The notes below the pieces were generated by a model. That model saw only the letters and a list, made by a program, of their open reading frames with translations. It did no database searches and had not been told where the DNA came from. The translations under genes and the position numbers were made by a program. Below, one piece after another: positions 32,119 to 44,414 of a DNA stretch of 64,000 bases (position 1 is the stretch's first letter; each line of letters starts with the position of its first letter). This DNA is from Streptomyces chattanoogensis (GTDB lineage Bacteria > Actinomycetota > Actinomycetes > Streptomycetales > Streptomycetaceae): contig NZ_LGKG01000141.1 in NCBI RefSeq assembly GCF_001294335.1, positions 62,001 to 126,000 on the forward strand, written 5' to 3'.

Positions 32119-33491
32119 TGACCGTGGCAGCCGAGTACGGGGGCACCCGGCCCGGGGCCGGCAGCGACCCCGAGAAGCTCCTCGAGCCCGTCCTGTCCGC
32201 CTTCTGGGACGAGCCGGAATCCTGGACGCTGGAGACCTACCGCCGCCACCAGGGCTACGAGGGCATGCGCAAGGCCCTCGCCATGGCGCCCGACGACGTC
32301 ATCGCCTACGTCAAGGATTCCGGACTCCGCGGCCGCGGCGGCGCCGGCTTCCCGACCGGCATGAAGTGGCAGTTCATCCCGCAGGGCGACGGCAAACCGC
32401 ACTATCTCGTTGTCAACGCCGACGAATCGGAGCCCGGGACCTGCAAGGACATCCCGCTCCTCTTCGCGAACCCGCATGCCCTCATCGAGGGGATCGTGAT
32501 CGCCTGTCATGCGATCCGGTCGAACCACGCCTTCATCTATCTGCGCGGTGAGGTGGTGCCCGTACTGCGCCGGCTGCACGAGGCCGTACGGGAGGCGTAT
32601 GCGGCGGGCTTCCTCGGAAAGGACATCCTCGGGTCGGGACTCGACCTGGATGTGGTCGTGCACGCGGGCGCCGGCGCGTACATCTGCGGTGAGGAAACCG
32701 CGCTGCTGGATTCACTGGAAGGCCGTCGCGGACAGCCCCGGCTGCGTCCTCCTTTCCCGGCGGTGGCGGGCCTCTACGCCTGCCCCACTGTCGTGAACAA
32801 CGTCGAATCCATCGCCTCGGTTCCCGCGATCCTGAACAAGGGAAAAGAGTGGTTCAGGTCGATGGGGAGCGAGAAGTCCCCGGGCTTCACGCTCTACTCG
32901 CTCAGCGGCCATGTCGCCAACCCCGGCCAGTACGAGGCACCGTTGGGCATCACCCTGCGCCAGCTGCTGGACATGAGCGGCGGGATGCGCCCCGGCCACC
33001 GGCTGAAGTTCTGGACGCCGGGCGGCTCGTCCACACCGATGTTCACCGATGAGCATCTGGACGTACCCCTCGACTACGAGGCCGTCGGCGCCGCCGGTTC
33101 GATGCTCGGCACCAAGGCGCTCCAGTGCTTCGACGAGACCACCTGTGTCGTACGGGCCGTCACCCGCTGGACCGAGTTCTACGCCCATGAGTCCTGCGGC
33201 AAGTGCACACCCTGCCGCGAAGGCACGTACTGGCTGGTGCAGCTGCTGCGCGACATCGAGGCCGGCAAGGGCCGGGCGGCCGACCTCGACAAGATCAACG
33301 ACATCGCCGACAACATCAACGGCAAGTCCTTCTGCGCCCTCGGCGACGGCGCCGCCTCGCCGATCTTCTCCTCGCTCACGTACTTCCGCGAGGAGTACGA
33401 GCAGCACCTCGCCGGCCGGGGCTGCCCCTTCGACCCCGCCAAGTCGACCCTGTGGGCCGACAACGACGCTCACCTGGGGGTGAATGCATGA
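32118..33491 (+). CDS. nuoF: NADH-quinone oxidoreductase subunit F (NADH/FMN site)
   Basis: A 457-residue subunit that binds NADH and FMN. The FMN/NADH loop is [13 protein letters not shown] near residue 70, with [12 protein letters not shown] following. The N3 cluster ligands are [11 protein letters not shown] near 355 and a distant Cys in [15 protein letters not shown] 32118 with GGAGG upstream; a GTG three bases earlier is also possible. Overlaps its neighbours by 1 and 4 nt. Confidence 0.96.
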   Translation: MTVAAEYGGTRPGAGSDPEKLLEPVLSAFWDEPESWTLETYRRHQGYEGMRKALAMAPDDVIAYVKDSGLRGRGGAGFPTGMKWQFIPQGDGKPHYLVVNADESEPGTCKDIPLLFANPHALIEGIVIACHAIRSNHAFIYLRGEVVPVLRRLHEAVREAYAAGFLGKDILGSGLDLDVVVHAGAGAYICGEETALLDSLEGRRGQPRLRPPFPAVAGLYACPTVVNNVESIASVPAILNKGKEWFRSMGSEKSPGFTLYSLSGHVANPGQYEAPLGITLRQLLDMSGGMRPGHRLKFWTPGGSSTPMFTDEHLDVPLDYEAVGAAGSMLGTKALQCFDETTCVVRAVTRWTEFYAHESCGKCTPCREGTYWLVQLLRDIEAGKGRAADLDKINDIADNINGKSFCALGDGAASPIFSSLTYFREEYEQHLAGRGCPFDPAKSTLWADNDAHLGVNA

Positions 33492-35995
33492 CCGTCACGA
33501 CAAATGCCCCCACCGGGGGCGGCGAGGCGGCGATCCCGCCCGAGGACCTCGTCACCCTGACGATCGACGGCATCGAGATCTCCGTCCCCAAGGGGACGCT
33601 GGTCATCCGCGCCGCCGAACTCCTCGGCATCGAGATCCCGCGCTTCTGCGACCACCCGCTGCTGGACCCGGCGGGCGCCTGCCGGCAGTGCATCGTCGAG
33701 GTCGAGGGCCAGCGCAAGCCGATGGCCTCCTGCACCATCACCTGCACCGACGGCATGGTCGTCAAATCGCAGCTGACCTCCCCGGTGGCCGAGAAGGCCC
33801 AGCGCGGGGTGATGGAGCTGCTGCTGATCAACCACCCGCTGGACTGCCCGGTCTGCGACAAGGGCGGTGAGTGCCCGCTGCAGAACCAGGCGATGCAGGT
33901 CGGCGACCCGGACAGCCGCTTCGAGGGCAGGAAGCGCACCTTCGCCAAGCCGGTACCGATCTCCACCCAGGTGCTGCTGGACCGCGAGCGGTGCGTGCTG
34001 TGCGCGCGCTGCACCCGCTTCAGCAACCAGATCGCCGGCGACCCGATGATCGAGCTGGTCGAGCGCGGCGCCCTCCAGCAGGTCGGCACCGGAGAGGGCG
34101 ACCCCTTCGAGTCGTACTTCTCCGGCAACACCATCCAGATCTGCCCGGTCGGCGCGCTCACCTCCGCCGCGTACCGCTTCCGTTCCCGCCCCTTCGACCT
34201 GGTCTCGTCGCCGTCGGTGTGCGAGCACTGCGCGGGCGGCTGTGCGACCCGTACGGACCACCGGCGCGGCAAGGTCCTGCGGCGGCTGGCCGCCAACGAC
34301 CCCGAGGTCAACGAGGAATGGCTCTGCGACAAGGGGAGGTTCGCCTTCCGGTACGCGCAGCAGCGGGACCGACTGGAGCAGCCCCTGGTACGCAACGCCG
34401 CCAGCGGCGAGCTGGAACCGGCGAGCTGGCCCGAGGCCCTGGCCGCCGCGGCCCGGGGGCTGGCGGGCGCCAAGGGACGCGCCGGCGTGCTGACCGGCGG
34501 CCGGCTGACCGTCGAAGACGCCTACGCCTACGCCAAGTTCGCCCGGATCGCGCTGGACACCAACGACATCGACTTCCGGGCGCGGGTGCACAGCGCCGAG
34601 GAGGCCGACTTCCTGGCGGCCACGGTCGCCGGGCGCGGGCGTGACCTGGACGGTACGGGTATCACGCACACCGCCCTGGAGAAGGCACCGGCCGTCCTCC
34701 TGGCCGGCATCGAGGCCGAGGAGGAGGCCCCCGGCGTCTTCCTGCGGCTGCGCAAGGCGCACCGCAAGAGCGGCCAGCGCACCTACGGACTGGCCACGCA
34801 CGCCTCGCGCGGCCTGATCAAGGCGGGCGGCACCCTGCTCCCGGCCGCACCCGGCACCGAGACCGAATGGCTCGAGGCGCTCGCGGACGGCGCCGGGCTG
34901 GAGGGCGAGGGGCACGCCGCGGCCGAGGCGCTGCGCCAGGACGGCGCGTTGATCATCGTCGGCGAACGGCTGGCCGCGGTGCCCGGCGCCCTGACGGCCG
35001 CGGTCCGCGCGGCCTCCGCCACCGGCGCCCACCTGGTGTGGATCCCGCGGCGGGCCGGCGAGCGCGGCGCCCTCGAGGCGGGCGCACTGCCGGGGCTGCT
35101 GCCCGGCGGGCGTCCGGCCACGGACCCCCGGGCCCGCGACGAGGTCGCCGCCACCTGGGGCGTGGCCGAGCTCCCGCACCGGCACGGCCGCGACACCGGC
35201 CAGATCATCGAGGCCGCGGCAACCGGCGAACTCAGCGCCCTCCTGGTGGCGGGCGTCGAGGTCGCCGACCTGCCCGACCCGGCCCGCGCGCTGACGGCCC
35301 TGGAGGAGGTCGGCTTCCTGGTCAGTCTGGAGCTGCGGCCCTCGCAGGTCACCGAACGGGCCGATGTGGTCCTCCCGGTGGCGGCCGTCGTCGAGAAAGC
35401 CGGAACGTTCCTCAACTGGGAGGGCCGGGCCCGGCTGTTCGAGGCCGCGCTCAAGCCCGACCAGATGACCCGCCGCCATCTGCTGCCGGACGCCCGGGTG
35501 CTCCACATGCTCGCCGACGCCCTCGACGTCCATTTGGCGCTGCCGGACCTGCGTTCCGTACGCCGCGAACTGGACCGGCTCGGCGGCTGGGACGGCCCGT
35601 ACGCCGGGGAGCCCCGCGAGACCGGGCGCCCGCTGCCCCGCCCCGGCACCGGCGAGGCCGTACTGGCCGGACACCGGCTCCTCCTGGACCAGGGGCGGCT
35701 CCAGGAGGGCGATGACGCGCTGGCCGGCACCCGGCACGCCGCGGTCGCCCGGCTGTCGCAGGCCACCGCCCAGGAGACCGGCGTCAAGGACGGCGACCTG
35801 CTGGCCGTCACCGGGCCGGCCGGCTCGGTCCGGCTGCCGCTCCAGGTGACGCCGATGCCCGACCGGGTGGTGTGGCTGCCGCTGAATTCCGCCGGCGGTG
35901 GCGTCACCGCCGACACCGGGGCGCGCCCCGGCGAGCTGGTGAAGGTCTCCGCCGTACCCGGTGCGCCGGAGGCGGCCGAGGAGGTGGAGGCATGA
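33488..35995 (+). CDS. nuoG: NADH-quinone oxidoreductase subunit G
   Basis: An 835-residue subunit. The N-terminal ferredoxin-like [2Fe-2S] domain has [15 protein letters not shown], then [16 protein letters not shown] for N5 (His-coordinated), and [10 protein letters not shown]...CPVGAL for N4. The sequence CEHCAGGC with a later Cys in [10 protein letters not shown] shows that the off-pathway N7 cluster is retained. The remaining molybdopterin-like domain is shorter and degenerate compared with formate dehydrogenases. ATG overlaps the nuoF stop (ATGA). Confidence 0.95.
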   Translation: MTVTTNAPTGGGEAAIPPEDLVTLTIDGIEISVPKGTLVIRAAELLGIEIPRFCDHPLLDPAGACRQCIVEVEGQRKPMASCTITCTDGMVVKSQLTSPVAEKAQRGVMELLLINHPLDCPVCDKGGECPLQNQAMQVGDPDSRFEGRKRTFAKPVPISTQVLLDRERCVLCARCTRFSNQIAGDPMIELVERGALQQVGTGEGDPFESYFSGNTIQICPVGALTSAAYRFRSRPFDLVSSPSVCEHCAGGCATRTDHRRGKVLRRLAANDPEVNEEWLCDKGRFAFRYAQQRDRLEQPLVRNAASGELEPASWPEALAAAARGLAGAKGRAGVLTGGRLTVEDAYAYAKFARIALDTNDIDFRARVHSAEEADFLAATVAGRGRDLDGTGITHTALEKAPAVLLAGIEAEEEAPGVFLRLRKAHRKSGQRTYGLATHASRGLIKAGGTLLPAAPGTETEWLEALADGAGLEGEGHAAAEALRQDGALIIVGERLAAVPGALTAAVRAASATGAHLVWIPRRAGERGALEAGALPGLLPGGRPATDPRARDEVAATWGVAELPHRHGRDTGQIIEAAATGELSALLVAGVEVADLPDPARALTALEEVGFLVSLELRPSQVTERADVVLPVAAVVEKAGTFLNWEGRARLFEAALKPDQMTRRHLLPDARVLHMLADALDVHLALPDLRSVRRELDRLGGWDGPYAGEPRETGRPLPRPGTGEAVLAGHRLLLDQGRLQEGDDALAGTRHAAVARLSQATAQETGVKDGDLLAVTGPAGSVRLPLQVTPMPDRVVWLPLNSAGGGVTADTGARPGELVKVSAVPGAPEAAEEVEA

Positions 35996-37395
35996 TGCAG
36001 CGGCTCGATCAACTGGCGGCGGCGGGCAGCGCGCTGGCACAGGAAGACCTGTCGATGTTCGGCCACGACCCCTGGTGGCTGGTCGTCGTCAAGGCGGTCT
36101 TCTGCTTCGCGTTCCTGATGCTGACCGTGCTGTTCTCCATCGTCTGGGAGCGCAAGGTCGTCGCATGGATGCAGCTGCGCATCGGCCCCAACCGGCACGG
36201 CCCCTGGGGCATGCTCCAGTCCCTCGCCGACGGCATCAAGCTGATGCTCAAGGAGGACCTGGTCGTCCGGCGCGCCGACAAGGCCGTCTACGTCCTCGCG
36301 CCGATCGTCGCGGCCATCCCGGCCTTCATGGCGATCGCGGTGATCCCCTTCGGCCCGGCCGACAACGAGGTCTCGATCTTCGGGGTCCGCACCCCGATGC
36401 AGCTGACCGACCTCCCCATCGGCATCCTCTACATCCTGGCCACGGCCTCGATCGGCATCTACGGCATCGTCCTGGCGGGCTGGTCCTCCGGCTCGACCTA
36501 TCCGCTGCTCGGCGGCCTGCGTTCCTGCGCCCAGATGATCTCGTACGAGATCGCCATGGGAGCCGCCTTCGCCTCGGTCTTCCTCTACTCCGGCTCGATG
36601 TCGACCTCGACGATCGTGGAGTCGCAGCAGAGCAAGTGGTACGTCCTCCTGCTGCCGGTGTCCTTCCTGATCTACATCGTCACGATGGTGGGGGAGACCA
36701 ACCGCGCGCCGTTCGACATGCCGGAGTCCGAGGGCGACCTGGTCGGCGGCTTCAACACCGAGTACTCGTCCATCAAGTTCGCGATGTTCATGCTCGCCGA
36801 GTACGTGAACATGGTGACGGTCTCGGCGGTCGCGACCACGCTCTTCCTGGGCGGCTGGCGGGCCCCGTACCCCATCTCCGGCTTCTGGGAGGGCGCGAAC
36901 CACGGCTGGTGGCCGATGCTCTGGTTCACCATCAAGGTGCAGCTGCTGCTGTTCTTCTTCATCTGGCTGCGCGGCACGCTTCCGCGGGTGCGCTACGACC
37001 AGCTGATGAAGCTGGGCTGGAAGGTCCTCATCCCGGTCTCGCTGGTCTGGCTGATGCTGGTGGCCACCGTCCGGGCCCTGAAGAACGAGGGCTACGCGTT
37101 CCAGCAGATCGTGCTCTACGTCGCCGGCGGCGCCATCGCCCTGCTGCTGATCTCCCTCCTCGTGGACTTCTACCGGCGCGGTGAACAGGAGGAGGAGACG
37201 GACGGCGACGGGGAGTTCGACCCGATGGCCGGCGGATTCCCCGTACCGCCGCTGCCCGGACAGAGCCTGCCGCCGGTGCCGCGACGACGGCCGCGCTGGG
37301 GTCCCGAGTCCGAGCGGGAGCTGATTGTCAGTGGCGGGGTGGACACTGTCAGTGACGGAAACCGGATCGACGGAAAGGGGGGCGACGGTGCCTGA
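35992..37395 (+). CDS. nuoH: NADH-quinone oxidoreductase subunit H
   Basis: A 467-residue membrane subunit at the junction of the arms (ND1-like). Diagnostic segments are [21 protein letters not shown] near residue 45 and [21 protein letters not shown]. About eight helices are followed by a ~70-residue polar tail (from [12 protein letters not shown]). ATG 35992 overlaps the nuoG stop; a second ATG follows directly at 35995. The gene overlaps nuoI by 8 nt. Confidence 0.95.
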   Translation: MMQRLDQLAAAGSALAQEDLSMFGHDPWWLVVVKAVFCFAFLMLTVLFSIVWERKVVAWMQLRIGPNRHGPWGMLQSLADGIKLMLKEDLVVRRADKAVYVLAPIVAAIPAFMAIAVIPFGPADNEVSIFGVRTPMQLTDLPIGILYILATASIGIYGIVLAGWSSGSTYPLLGGLRSCAQMISYEIAMGAAFASVFLYSGSMSTSTIVESQQSKWYVLLLPVSFLIYIVTMVGETNRAPFDMPESEGDLVGGFNTEYSSIKFAMFMLAEYVNMVTVSAVATTLFLGGWRAPYPISGFWEGANHGWWPMLWFTIKVQLLLFFFIWLRGTLPRVRYDQLMKLGWKVLIPVSLVWLMLVATVRALKNEGYAFQQIVLYVAGGAIALLLISLLVDFYRRGEQEEETDGDGEFDPMAGGFPVPPLPGQSLPPVPRRRPRWGPESERELIVSGGVDTVSDGNRIDGKGGDGA

Positions 37396-37990
37396 GTTCC
37401 AGAACCCCGTGGCCGGCTTCGGCGTGACCTTCAAGGCCATGTTCAAGAAGCGGCTGACCGAGCAGTACCCGGAGGAGAAGAAGCCGACGGCGCCGCGCTT
37501 CCACGGCCGTCATCAGCTCAACCGTCATCCGGACGGTCTGGAGAAGTGCATCGGCTGCGAGCTGTGCGCCTGGGCCTGCCCGGCGGACGCGATCTATGTC
37601 GAGGGCGCGGACAACACCGCCGAGGAGCGCTACTCCCCGGGCGAGCGGTACGGCCGCGTCTACCAGATCAACTATCTGCGCTGCATTCTCTGCGGGCTGT
37701 GCGTGGAGGCCTGTCCGACCCGCGCGCTGACCATGACCAACGAGTACGAACTCGCCGACAAGTCTCGGGAATCGCTCATCTACACGAAAGAGGAGCTGCT
37801 CGCGGGCCTGGAGGAGACCATGGTCGACTCGCCGCATGCGATCTACCCGGGCATGACGGAGAAGGACTACTACAACGGTCTGGTGACCGAGGCCGCGCCC
37901 GGGACGGTCCGTCAGGTGGCGGTCTCCAAGGGCGAACAGCGTCCGTCAGAGACTTCGGCCCCGGCCTCCGGCAAGGAGGTGCAGTCATGA
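37388..37990 (+). CDS. nuoI: NADH-quinone oxidoreductase subunit I
   Basis: A 200-residue ferredoxin-like subunit carrying two [4Fe-4S] clusters (N6a, N6b), visible as [12 protein letters not shown] and [12 protein letters not shown]. It passes electrons from NuoG to NuoB. Start GTG 37388 lies within the end of nuoH and has AAGGGGGG upstream. The tail ([17 protein letters not shown]) is polar. Confidence 0.96.
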   Translation: MPEFQNPVAGFGVTFKAMFKKRLTEQYPEEKKPTAPRFHGRHQLNRHPDGLEKCIGCELCAWACPADAIYVEGADNTAEERYSPGERYGRVYQINYLRCILCGLCVEACPTRALTMTNEYELADKSRESLIYTKEELLAGLEETMVDSPHAIYPGMTEKDYYNGLVTEAAPGTVRQVAVSKGEQRPSETSAPASGKEVQS

Positions 37991-38850
37991 CCGTCCTCGC
38001 CGCCGCGGCCTCCACCGGGGAGGCCGTGCAGTTCTGGCTCCTGGGCATCGTCGCCGTCGTCGGTGCCCTGTGCACGATCCTGATGAAGCGCGCCGTCCAC
38101 AGCGCCCTCTCGCTCGCCGGGACCATGATCGTCCTGGCGGTCTTCTATCTGGCCAACGGCGCGTACTTCCTCGGCGTCGTCCAGATCGTCGTCTACACGG
38201 GCGCGATCATGATGCTCTTCCTCTTCGTCGTCATGCTCGTCGGCGTCACCGCGGCGGACTCCCTCAAAGAGACCCTCAAGGGCCAGCGCTGGCTCGCCGC
38301 GGGCCTCGGCATCGGCTTCGGCACCCTGCTCATCGCCGGCATCGGCAACGCCTCGCTCAAGCAGTTCAACGGCCTGGGCGAGGCCAACGCCGGCGGCAAC
38401 GTCCAGGGCCTGGCCGCGCTCATCTTCACCAAGTACGTCTTCGCCTTCGAAGTCACCGGCGCGCTGCTGATCACGGCGGTCGTCGGCGCGATGGTGCTCA
38501 CCCACCGCGAGCGTACGGAGCGTGCCACGAGCCAGCGGGAGCAGGCCATCGCGCGCGTCAGGGAAGGCAAGCAGGTGCCGCCGCTGCCCGCCCCCGGTGT
38601 CTACGCCCGGCACAACGCCGTGGACATCCCGGGCCTGCTGCCCGACGGCACCCCGTCCGAGCTGACCGTCAACCCGACGCTGCGCGGGCGCGGCCAGATC
38701 CGCGATGTCTCCCGCGAGTCGCTCGCCGAGCTCAAGGCGCTGGAGCAGCGCTCGGAGGAATGGCTGGGGCGCGGTGAAGGGCCGGAGGCGGCGCCACCGC
38801 CGTCCGGCCCCTCGGCGCCGAAGGAGCACAAGGAGGGGGCCAAGAAATGA
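37987..38850 (+). CDS. nuoJ: NADH-quinone oxidoreductase subunit J
   Basis: A 287-residue ND6-like subunit. The conserved helix with a pi-bulge is [22 protein letters not shown] near residue 65. Five helices occupy the first ~180 residues; the remaining ~100 residues are a hydrophilic extension, longer than in E. coli. ATG overlaps the nuoI stop. Confidence 0.94.
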   Translation: MTVLAAAASTGEAVQFWLLGIVAVVGALCTILMKRAVHSALSLAGTMIVLAVFYLANGAYFLGVVQIVVYTGAIMMLFLFVVMLVGVTAADSLKETLKGQRWLAAGLGIGFGTLLIAGIGNASLKQFNGLGEANAGGNVQGLAALIFTKYVFAFEVTGALLITAVVGAMVLTHRERTERATSQREQAIARVREGKQVPPLPAPGVYARHNAVDIPGLLPDGTPSELTVNPTLRGRGQIRDVSRESLAELKALEQRSEEWLGRGEGPEAAPPPSGPSAPKEHKEGAKK

Positions 38851-39146
38851 ACCCGGTCTACTACCTCTATCTGGCCGCCCTGTTGTTCACCATCGGCGGG
38901 GCCGGGGTGCTGATCAGGCGGAACGCCATCGTGGTGTTCATGTGCATCGAGCTGATGCTCAACGCCTGCAATCTCGCCTTCGTGACCTTCTCGCGGATGC
39001 ACGGGAATCTGGACGGCCAGATCATCGCCTTCTTCACGATGGTCGTCGCCGCGGCCGAGGTCGTGGTCGGCCTGGCGATCATCGTGTCGATCTTCCGCAC
39101 CCGTCATACGGCCTCGGTCGACGACGCCAGCCTGATGAAGCTGTAA
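38847..39146 (+). CDS. nuoK: NADH-quinone oxidoreductase subunit K
   Basis: A 99-residue ND4L-like subunit with three helices and two membrane glutamates (in [14 protein letters not shown] and [11 protein letters not shown]) of the proton path. ATG overlaps the nuoJ stop by 4 nt. Confidence 0.95.
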   Translation: MNPVYYLYLAALLFTIGGAGVLIRRNAIVVFMCIELMLNACNLAFVTFSRMHGNLDGQIIAFFTMVVAAAEVVVGLAIIVSIFRTRHTASVDDASLMKL

Positions 39147-39159
39147 GGGGTCGCACAAA

Positions 39160-41043
39160 GTGGAGAACTTGATCGCGCTGCTTGTCGCCGCACCGCTGGT
39201 CGGTGCGGCCCTGCTGCTGTGCGGCGGCAAACGCCTGGACCGCACCGGCCACCTGATCGGCTCGCTGTTCGCGGTGGCCTCGTTCGCCATCGGGGTGGCG
39301 CTCTTCGCCGACCTGCTCGGCAGGGGAGCCGAGGACCGTACGCTGCATCAGTATCTGTTCAGCTGGATTCAGGTCGGCGGCTTCCGGGCCGATGCCGCCT
39401 TCCAGCTCGACCAGTTGTCGATGACCTTCGTCCTGCTGATCACCGGTGTCGGATCGCTGATCCACATCTACTCGATCGGCTATATGGAGCACGACGAGCG
39501 GCGCCGCCGCTTCTTCGGCTATCTCAATCTGTTCCTGGCGGCGATGCTGCTGCTCGTCCTCGCCGACAACTACCTGCTGCTGTACGTCGGCTGGGAGGGT
39601 GTCGGCCTCGCCTCGTACCTCCTGATCGGCTTCTGGCAGCACAAGCCCAGCGCGGCCACCGCCGCCAAGAAGGCGTTCCTGGTCAACCGCGTCGGCGACA
39701 TGGGCCTGTCCATCGCGATCATGCTGATGTTCACGACCTTCGGGACCTTCGCCTTCGGCCCGGTGCTCGCCGCCACGGGCGAGACCTCCGAAGGCAAGCT
39801 GACGGCCATCGGGCTGATGCTGCTGCTGGCCGCCTGCGGAAAGTCGGCGCAGGTGCCGCTGCAGTCCTGGCTCGGTGACGCGATGGAGGGCCCGACCCCG
39901 GTCTCGGCCCTGATCCACGCCGCCACCATGGTCACCGCCGGCGTGTATCTGATCACCCGCTCCGGCGCGATCTTCAACGCCGCACCCGATGCCCAGGTGG
40001 CCGTTGTCGCGGTCGGCGCCGTCACCCTCCTCTTCGGTGCGATCGTCGGTTGCGCCAAGGACGACATCAAGAAGGCGCTGGCCGGCTCGACGATGTCGCA
40101 GATCGGCTACATGATCCTGGCCGCGGGCCTCGGCCCGATCGGCTATGCCTTCGCGATCATGCATCTGGTCACCCACGGCTTCTTCAAGGCGGGCCTCTTC
40201 CTCGGCGCCGGTTCCGTGATGCACGGCATGAACGACGAGGTGGACATGCGCCGTTACGGCGGTCTGCGGACGTACATGCCGGTCACCTTCATCACCTTCG
40301 GCCTCGGCTATCTGGCGATCATCGGCTTCCCCGGACTGTCCGGCTTCTTCTCCAAGGACAAGATCATCGAGGCGGCCTTCGCCAAGGGCGGCACCGAGGG
40401 CTGGATCCTGGGCGGCGCGGCCCTGCTGGGCGCCGCGATCACCGCGTTCTATATGACGAGGGTGATGCTGATGACGTTCTTCGGCGAGAAGCGCTGGGAT
40501 CCGGACACCACCCATCCGCACGAGTCCCCGAAGGTCATGACGATCCCCATGATCGTCCTGGCCGTCGGATCGGTCTTCGCGGGCGGGCTGTTCAGCGTCA
40601 ACGAAACGTTCGTGAAGTGGCTGGAGCCGGTCACGTCCTTCGAGCACGGCCACTCCCCGGTCAGCGCCACCACCGTCACCGCCGCCACCATGGTCGTCCT
40701 GGTCCTCGGCGTCGGCCTCGCCTGGGCGATGTACGGCCGCAGGCCCGTACCGGCCACCGCCCCGCGCGGCTCGCTGCTCACCCGGGCCGCCCGCCGCGAC
40801 CTCCTCCAGGACGACTTCAACCACGTCGTCCTGGTGCGCGGCGGCGAACACCTCACCCGCACGCTCGTCTATCTCGACCACTCCCTGGTGGACGGCGCGG
40901 TCAACGGCACGGCGGCCTCGATGGGCGGACTCTCCGGCCGGCTGCGCAAGTTGCAGAGCGGCTTCGTCCGTTCCTACGCGGTCCAGATGCTGGGCGGGGC
41001 CGCCGTTCTCATCGCCGCGACCCTGCTGATGAGGGGTGTCTGA
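39160..41043 (+). CDS. nuoL: NADH-quinone oxidoreductase subunit L (proton antiporter-like)
   Basis: A 627-residue distal antiporter-like subunit. Conserved features are [18 protein letters not shown] with the catalytic Glu, [31 protein letters not shown] with lysines and His in discontinuous helices, and a long C-terminal segment for the lateral helix. The GTG start is weakly supported by AAGGGG 10 nt upstream. 13 nt after nuoK and 3 nt before nuoM. Confidence 0.96.
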   Translation: MENLIALLVAAPLVGAALLLCGGKRLDRTGHLIGSLFAVASFAIGVALFADLLGRGAEDRTLHQYLFSWIQVGGFRADAAFQLDQLSMTFVLLITGVGSLIHIYSIGYMEHDERRRRFFGYLNLFLAAMLLLVLADNYLLLYVGWEGVGLASYLLIGFWQHKPSAATAAKKAFLVNRVGDMGLSIAIMLMFTTFGTFAFGPVLAATGETSEGKLTAIGLMLLLAACGKSAQVPLQSWLGDAMEGPTPVSALIHAATMVTAGVYLITRSGAIFNAAPDAQVAVVAVGAVTLLFGAIVGCAKDDIKKALAGSTMSQIGYMILAAGLGPIGYAFAIMHLVTHGFFKAGLFLGAGSVMHGMNDEVDMRRYGGLRTYMPVTFITFGLGYLAIIGFPGLSGFFSKDKIIEAAFAKGGTEGWILGGAALLGAAITAFYMTRVMLMTFFGEKRWDPDTTHPHESPKVMTIPMIVLAVGSVFAGGLFSVNETFVKWLEPVTSFEHGHSPVSATTVTAATMVVLVLGVGLAWAMYGRRPVPATAPRGSLLTRAARRDLLQDDFNHVVLVRGGEHLTRTLVYLDHSLVDGAVNGTAASMGGLSGRLRKLQSGFVRSYAVQMLGGAAVLIAATLLMRGV

Positions 41044-41046
41044 GCC

Positions 41047-42735
41047 ATGTCCTTTCCCCTGCTGACGGCAACGGCCGCGGTCCCGGCGATCGGCGCGATC
41101 GCCACCGCCGCGGTGCCCGCCGCCAAGCGCACCGCGGCCAAATGGCTGGCGCTGGCGTTCTCGCTGGTCACCTTCGCGCTGGCCCTGGTGATCGCGTTCC
41201 GCTTCGTGCCCGGCGCCAAGGGCCCGTACCAGCTCACCGAATCGCATGCCTGGATCCGGGACTTCGGGGTCCGCTACGAACTCGGCGTGGACGGCATCGC
41301 GGTCGCCCTGATCGCCCTGACCGCCCTGCTGATCCCGTTCGTCATCCTGGCGGGCTGGCATGACGCCGACCCTCTGGAGGAAACCGCTGCACCCGACAGC
41401 GGCTCCGCCGCGGGCAACCGCCGCAACAGCTGGCGCCCCACCCAGGGCTTCTTCGCCCTGATCCTGGCGGTGGAGGCGATGGTGATCCTCTCCTTCGAGG
41501 CCACCGACGTCTTCCTCTTCTACATCTTCTTCGAAGCCATGCTCATCCCGATGTACTTCCTCATCGGCGGCTTCGGGGACCGTGCCCATGTGCACGGCGA
41601 GGAACAGGCCGCCACCCAGCGGTCGTACGCCGCGGTCAAGTTCCTGCTCTACAACCTCGTCGGCGGCCTGATCATGCTGGCCGCGGTGATCGGGCTGTAC
41701 GCCGTCACCGCCGACCAGCTCGGCACGGGCACCTTCTCGCTCCAGCAGATCGTCGAGGCACGGGCCGCCGGAAAACTGGAGCTCGGCACGGGCACGGAAC
41801 GCCTGCTCTTCCTCGGCTTCTTCTTCGCGTTCGCCGTGAAGGCCCCGCTGTGGCCGCTGCACACCTGGCTGCCCAACGCCATGGGCGAGGCGACCGCCCC
41901 GGTGGCGGTGCTGATCACCGCGGTCGTCGACAAGGTCGGCACCTTCGCGATGCTCCGCTTCTGCCTCCAGCTCTTCCCCGGGGCCAGCCGCTGGGCGACC
42001 CCGGCCATCCTCGTCCTCGCGCTGATCAGCATCGTCTACGGCGCCCTGCTCGCCGTCGGCCAACGCGACATCAAGCGGCTGATCGCCTACGCCTCCATCT
42101 CCCACTTCGGCTTCATCATCCTGGGCATCTTCGCCATGACGACCCAGGGCCAGAGCGGCGCGACGCTCTACATGGTCAACCACGGCATCTCGACCGCCGC
42201 CCTGATGCTGGTGGCCGGCTTCCTGATCAGCCGCCGCGGCTCCCGCCTGATCGCGGACTACGGCGGCGTCCAGAAGGTCGCCCCGGTCCTCGCGGGGACG
42301 TTCCTCGTCGGCGGCCTCGCCACCCTCTCGCTGCCCGGACTGGCGCCGTTCGTCAGCGAATTCCTGGTCCTGGTCGGCACCTTCAGCCGCTATCCGGTCA
42401 TCGGCATCATCGCCACCCTCGGCATCGTCCTCGCCGCGCTGTACGTCCTCGTCCTCTACCAGCGGACGATGACCGGCCCGGTGAAGGCCGAGGTGCGCAG
42501 CATGCCGGACCTGCGGGTGAGGGAGCTGGTGGTGGTCGCGCCGCTGATTGCGCTGCTGCTCTTCCTCGGGGTGTATCCCAAGCCGCTCACCGACATCGTC
42601 AATCCGGCGGTGGGCCACACCCTCTCCGTCGTGGACAAGAAGGACCCCAAGCCCGCTGTGCAGGTGGACGCCGTGCCAGGTGGAGCCCGGCACGGCCACG
42701 CCGCGCCTGATCAAGACGTGGAGGCCGCGAAGTGA
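41047..42735 (+). CDS. nuoM: NADH-quinone oxidoreductase subunit M (proton antiporter-like)
   Basis: A 562-residue ND4-like antiporter subunit with about 14 helices. FYIFFEAMLIPMYFLIGG carries the conserved Glu, and KAPLWPLHTWLPNAMGEATAPVAVLIT the Lys channel. A polar loop at about 115-135 (DPLEETAAPDSGSAAGNRRN) is enlarged. The end overlaps nuoN by 4 nt. Confidence 0.96.
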   Translation: MSFPLLTATAAVPAIGAIATAAVPAAKRTAAKWLALAFSLVTFALALVIAFRFVPGAKGPYQLTESHAWIRDFGVRYELGVDGIAVALIALTALLIPFVILAGWHDADPLEETAAPDSGSAAGNRRNSWRPTQGFFALILAVEAMVILSFEATDVFLFYIFFEAMLIPMYFLIGGFGDRAHVHGEEQAATQRSYAAVKFLLYNLVGGLIMLAAVIGLYAVTADQLGTGTFSLQQIVEARAAGKLELGTGTERLLFLGFFFAFAVKAPLWPLHTWLPNAMGEATAPVAVLITAVVDKVGTFAMLRFCLQLFPGASRWATPAILVLALISIVYGALLAVGQRDIKRLIAYASISHFGFIILGIFAMTTQGQSGATLYMVNHGISTAALMLVAGFLISRRGSRLIADYGGVQKVAPVLAGTFLVGGLATLSLPGLAPFVSEFLVLVGTFSRYPVIGIIATLGIVLAALYVLVLYQRTMTGPVKAEVRSMPDLRVRELVVVAPLIALLLFLGVYPKPLTDIVNPAVGHTLSVVDKKDPKPAVQVDAVPGGARHGHAAPDQDVEAAK

Positions 42736-44384
42736 GTTCCGTGGCAAGTGTCCACAGCCTGTGGACGGTGGCGGCCGAGGTGCCGGGCCGGATCCCGGCG
42801 CCGCATATCGAGTACGCCCAGCTGTCGCCGACGCTGATCGTCCTCGGCGCCGCCGTGATCGGCATCCTGGTCGAGACGGTGCTGCCGCGCAGCAGCCGCT
42901 ACTACGCCCAGCTGGCGCTGTCCGTGGTGGCGCTGGCCGCCGCGTTCGCCGCGGTGATCGGCCTGGCGGCGGGCGGCTTCGGCTCGTCCAAGGCGCGGAT
43001 CGCCGCGATGGGCGCCATCGCCGTCGACGGTCCCGCCCTCTTCCTCCAGGGCACGATTCTCCTGGTCTCCCTGGTCGCCGTCTTCACCTTCGCCGAGCGC
43101 CGGCTCGACCCGGCGGCACACGGCAAGAAGGTCGACTCCTTCGCCGCGCAGGCCGCCGCCGTCCCCGGGGGCGCCGCCGAACAGGCCGCGGTCAAGGCCG
43201 GGTTCACCACCACCGAGGTCTTCCCGATCGCCCTCTTCGCGATCGGCGGCATGCTGATCTTCCCCTCGGCCAACGACCTGCTGATGCTCTTCGTCGCCCT
43301 GGAGGTCTTCTCCCTCCCCCTCTACATCCTGTGCGCCCTGGCCCGCCGCCAGCGCCTGCTGTCCCAGGAAGCCGCGGTCAAGTACTTCCTCCTCGGCGCC
43401 TTCTCCTCCGCCTTCCTCCTGTTCGGCATCGCCCTGCTGTACGGCTACGCGGGCACGGTCACCTACGCCGGAATCGCCGAGGTCGTCTCGGACGGTGCCA
43501 AGCAGATCGACCCGGCGCTGGCCGGCACGATGGGCAACGACGCCCTGCTGCTGATCGGCGCGGCGCTCGTCCTGATGGGCCTGCTGTTCAAGGTCGGCGC
43601 GGTCCCCTTCCACATGTGGACGCCGGACGTCTACCAAGGCGCCCCGACCCCGGTCACCGGCTTCATGGCGGCCGCCACCAAGGTCGCGGCCTTCGGGGCG
43701 CTGCTGCGGCTGCTCTACGTCGTCCTTCCGGGCATGCGCTGGGACTGGCGGCCGGTGATGTGGGGGGTCGCGATCGTCACGATGCTCGGCGGCGCCATCG
43801 TCGCCATCACCCAGACGGACATCAAGCGCCTGCTGGCCTACTCCTCCATCGCCCACGCCGGCTTCATCCTCGCCGGTGTCATCGCCACCAGCGAGGACGG
43901 CATCTCGTCCGTCCTCTTCTACCTGGGTGCGTACTCCTTCGTGACGCTCGGCGCCTTCGCCGTCGTCACCCTGGTACGGGACGCGGGCGGCGAGGCCACC
44001 CATCTGTCCAAGTGGGCGGGACTCGGCCGCCGTTCGCCCCTGGTGGCCGCGGTCTTCGCCGTCTTCCTCCTCGCCTTCGCCGGCATCCCGCTGACCTCCG
44101 GTTTCGCCGGAAAATTCGCGGTCTTCAAGGCGGCGGCGCAGAGCGGCGCGGGCTGGCTGGTGGTGATCGGCGTCATCTCCTCCGCCATCGCCGCGTTCTT
44201 CTACATCCGCGTCATCGTGCTGATGTTCTTCAGCGAACCGAAGGCGGACGGTCCGACCGTCGCGGTCCCCAGCCCGCTGACGACCACGGCCATCGCCATC
44301 GGTGTCGCGGTCACGCTGGTGCTGGGTCTGGCGCCCCAGTACTTCCTCGACCTGGCGGGGCAGGCCGGCGTTTTCATCCGCTGA
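42732..44384 (+). CDS. nuoN: NADH-quinone oxidoreductase subunit N
   Basis: A 550-residue ND2-like antiporter subunit. LLMLFVALEVFSLPLYILCAL carries the Glu, and KVGAVPFHMWTPDVYQGAPTPVTGFMA the lysine channel. Start GTG overlaps the nuoM stop. Last gene of the operon; a strong terminator follows 30 nt later. Confidence 0.96.
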   Translation: MSSVASVHSLWTVAAEVPGRIPAPHIEYAQLSPTLIVLGAAVIGILVETVLPRSSRYYAQLALSVVALAAAFAAVIGLAAGGFGSSKARIAAMGAIAVDGPALFLQGTILLVSLVAVFTFAERRLDPAAHGKKVDSFAAQAAAVPGGAAEQAAVKAGFTTTEVFPIALFAIGGMLIFPSANDLLMLFVALEVFSLPLYILCALARRQRLLSQEAAVKYFLLGAFSSAFLLFGIALLYGYAGTVTYAGIAEVVSDGAKQIDPALAGTMGNDALLLIGAALVLMGLLFKVGAVPFHMWTPDVYQGAPTPVTGFMAAATKVAAFGALLRLLYVVLPGMRWDWRPVMWGVAIVTMLGGAIVAITQTDIKRLLAYSSIAHAGFILAGVIATSEDGISSVLFYLGAYSFVTLGAFAVVTLVRDAGGEATHLSKWAGLGRRSPLVAAVFAVFLLAFAGIPLTSGFAGKFAVFKAAAQSGAGWLVVIGVISSAIAAFFYIRVIVLMFFSEPKADGPTVAVPSPLTTTAIAIGVAVTLVLGLAPQYFLDLAGQAGVFIR

Positions 44385-44414
44385 CGCCGCCGCCCGGCGA
44401 TACGGCAAACACCG

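Noticed and set aside
33470-37446. Long minus-strand frames opposite nuoG and nuoH
   Set aside because: Composition typical of antisense frames in high-GC DNA; nuoG and nuoH carry all expected motifs.
39079-42747. 1222-codon minus-strand open frame opposite nuoL and nuoM
   Set aside because: Antisense shadow of well-supported membrane subunits; low-complexity charged sequence without a plausible fold or ribosome site.
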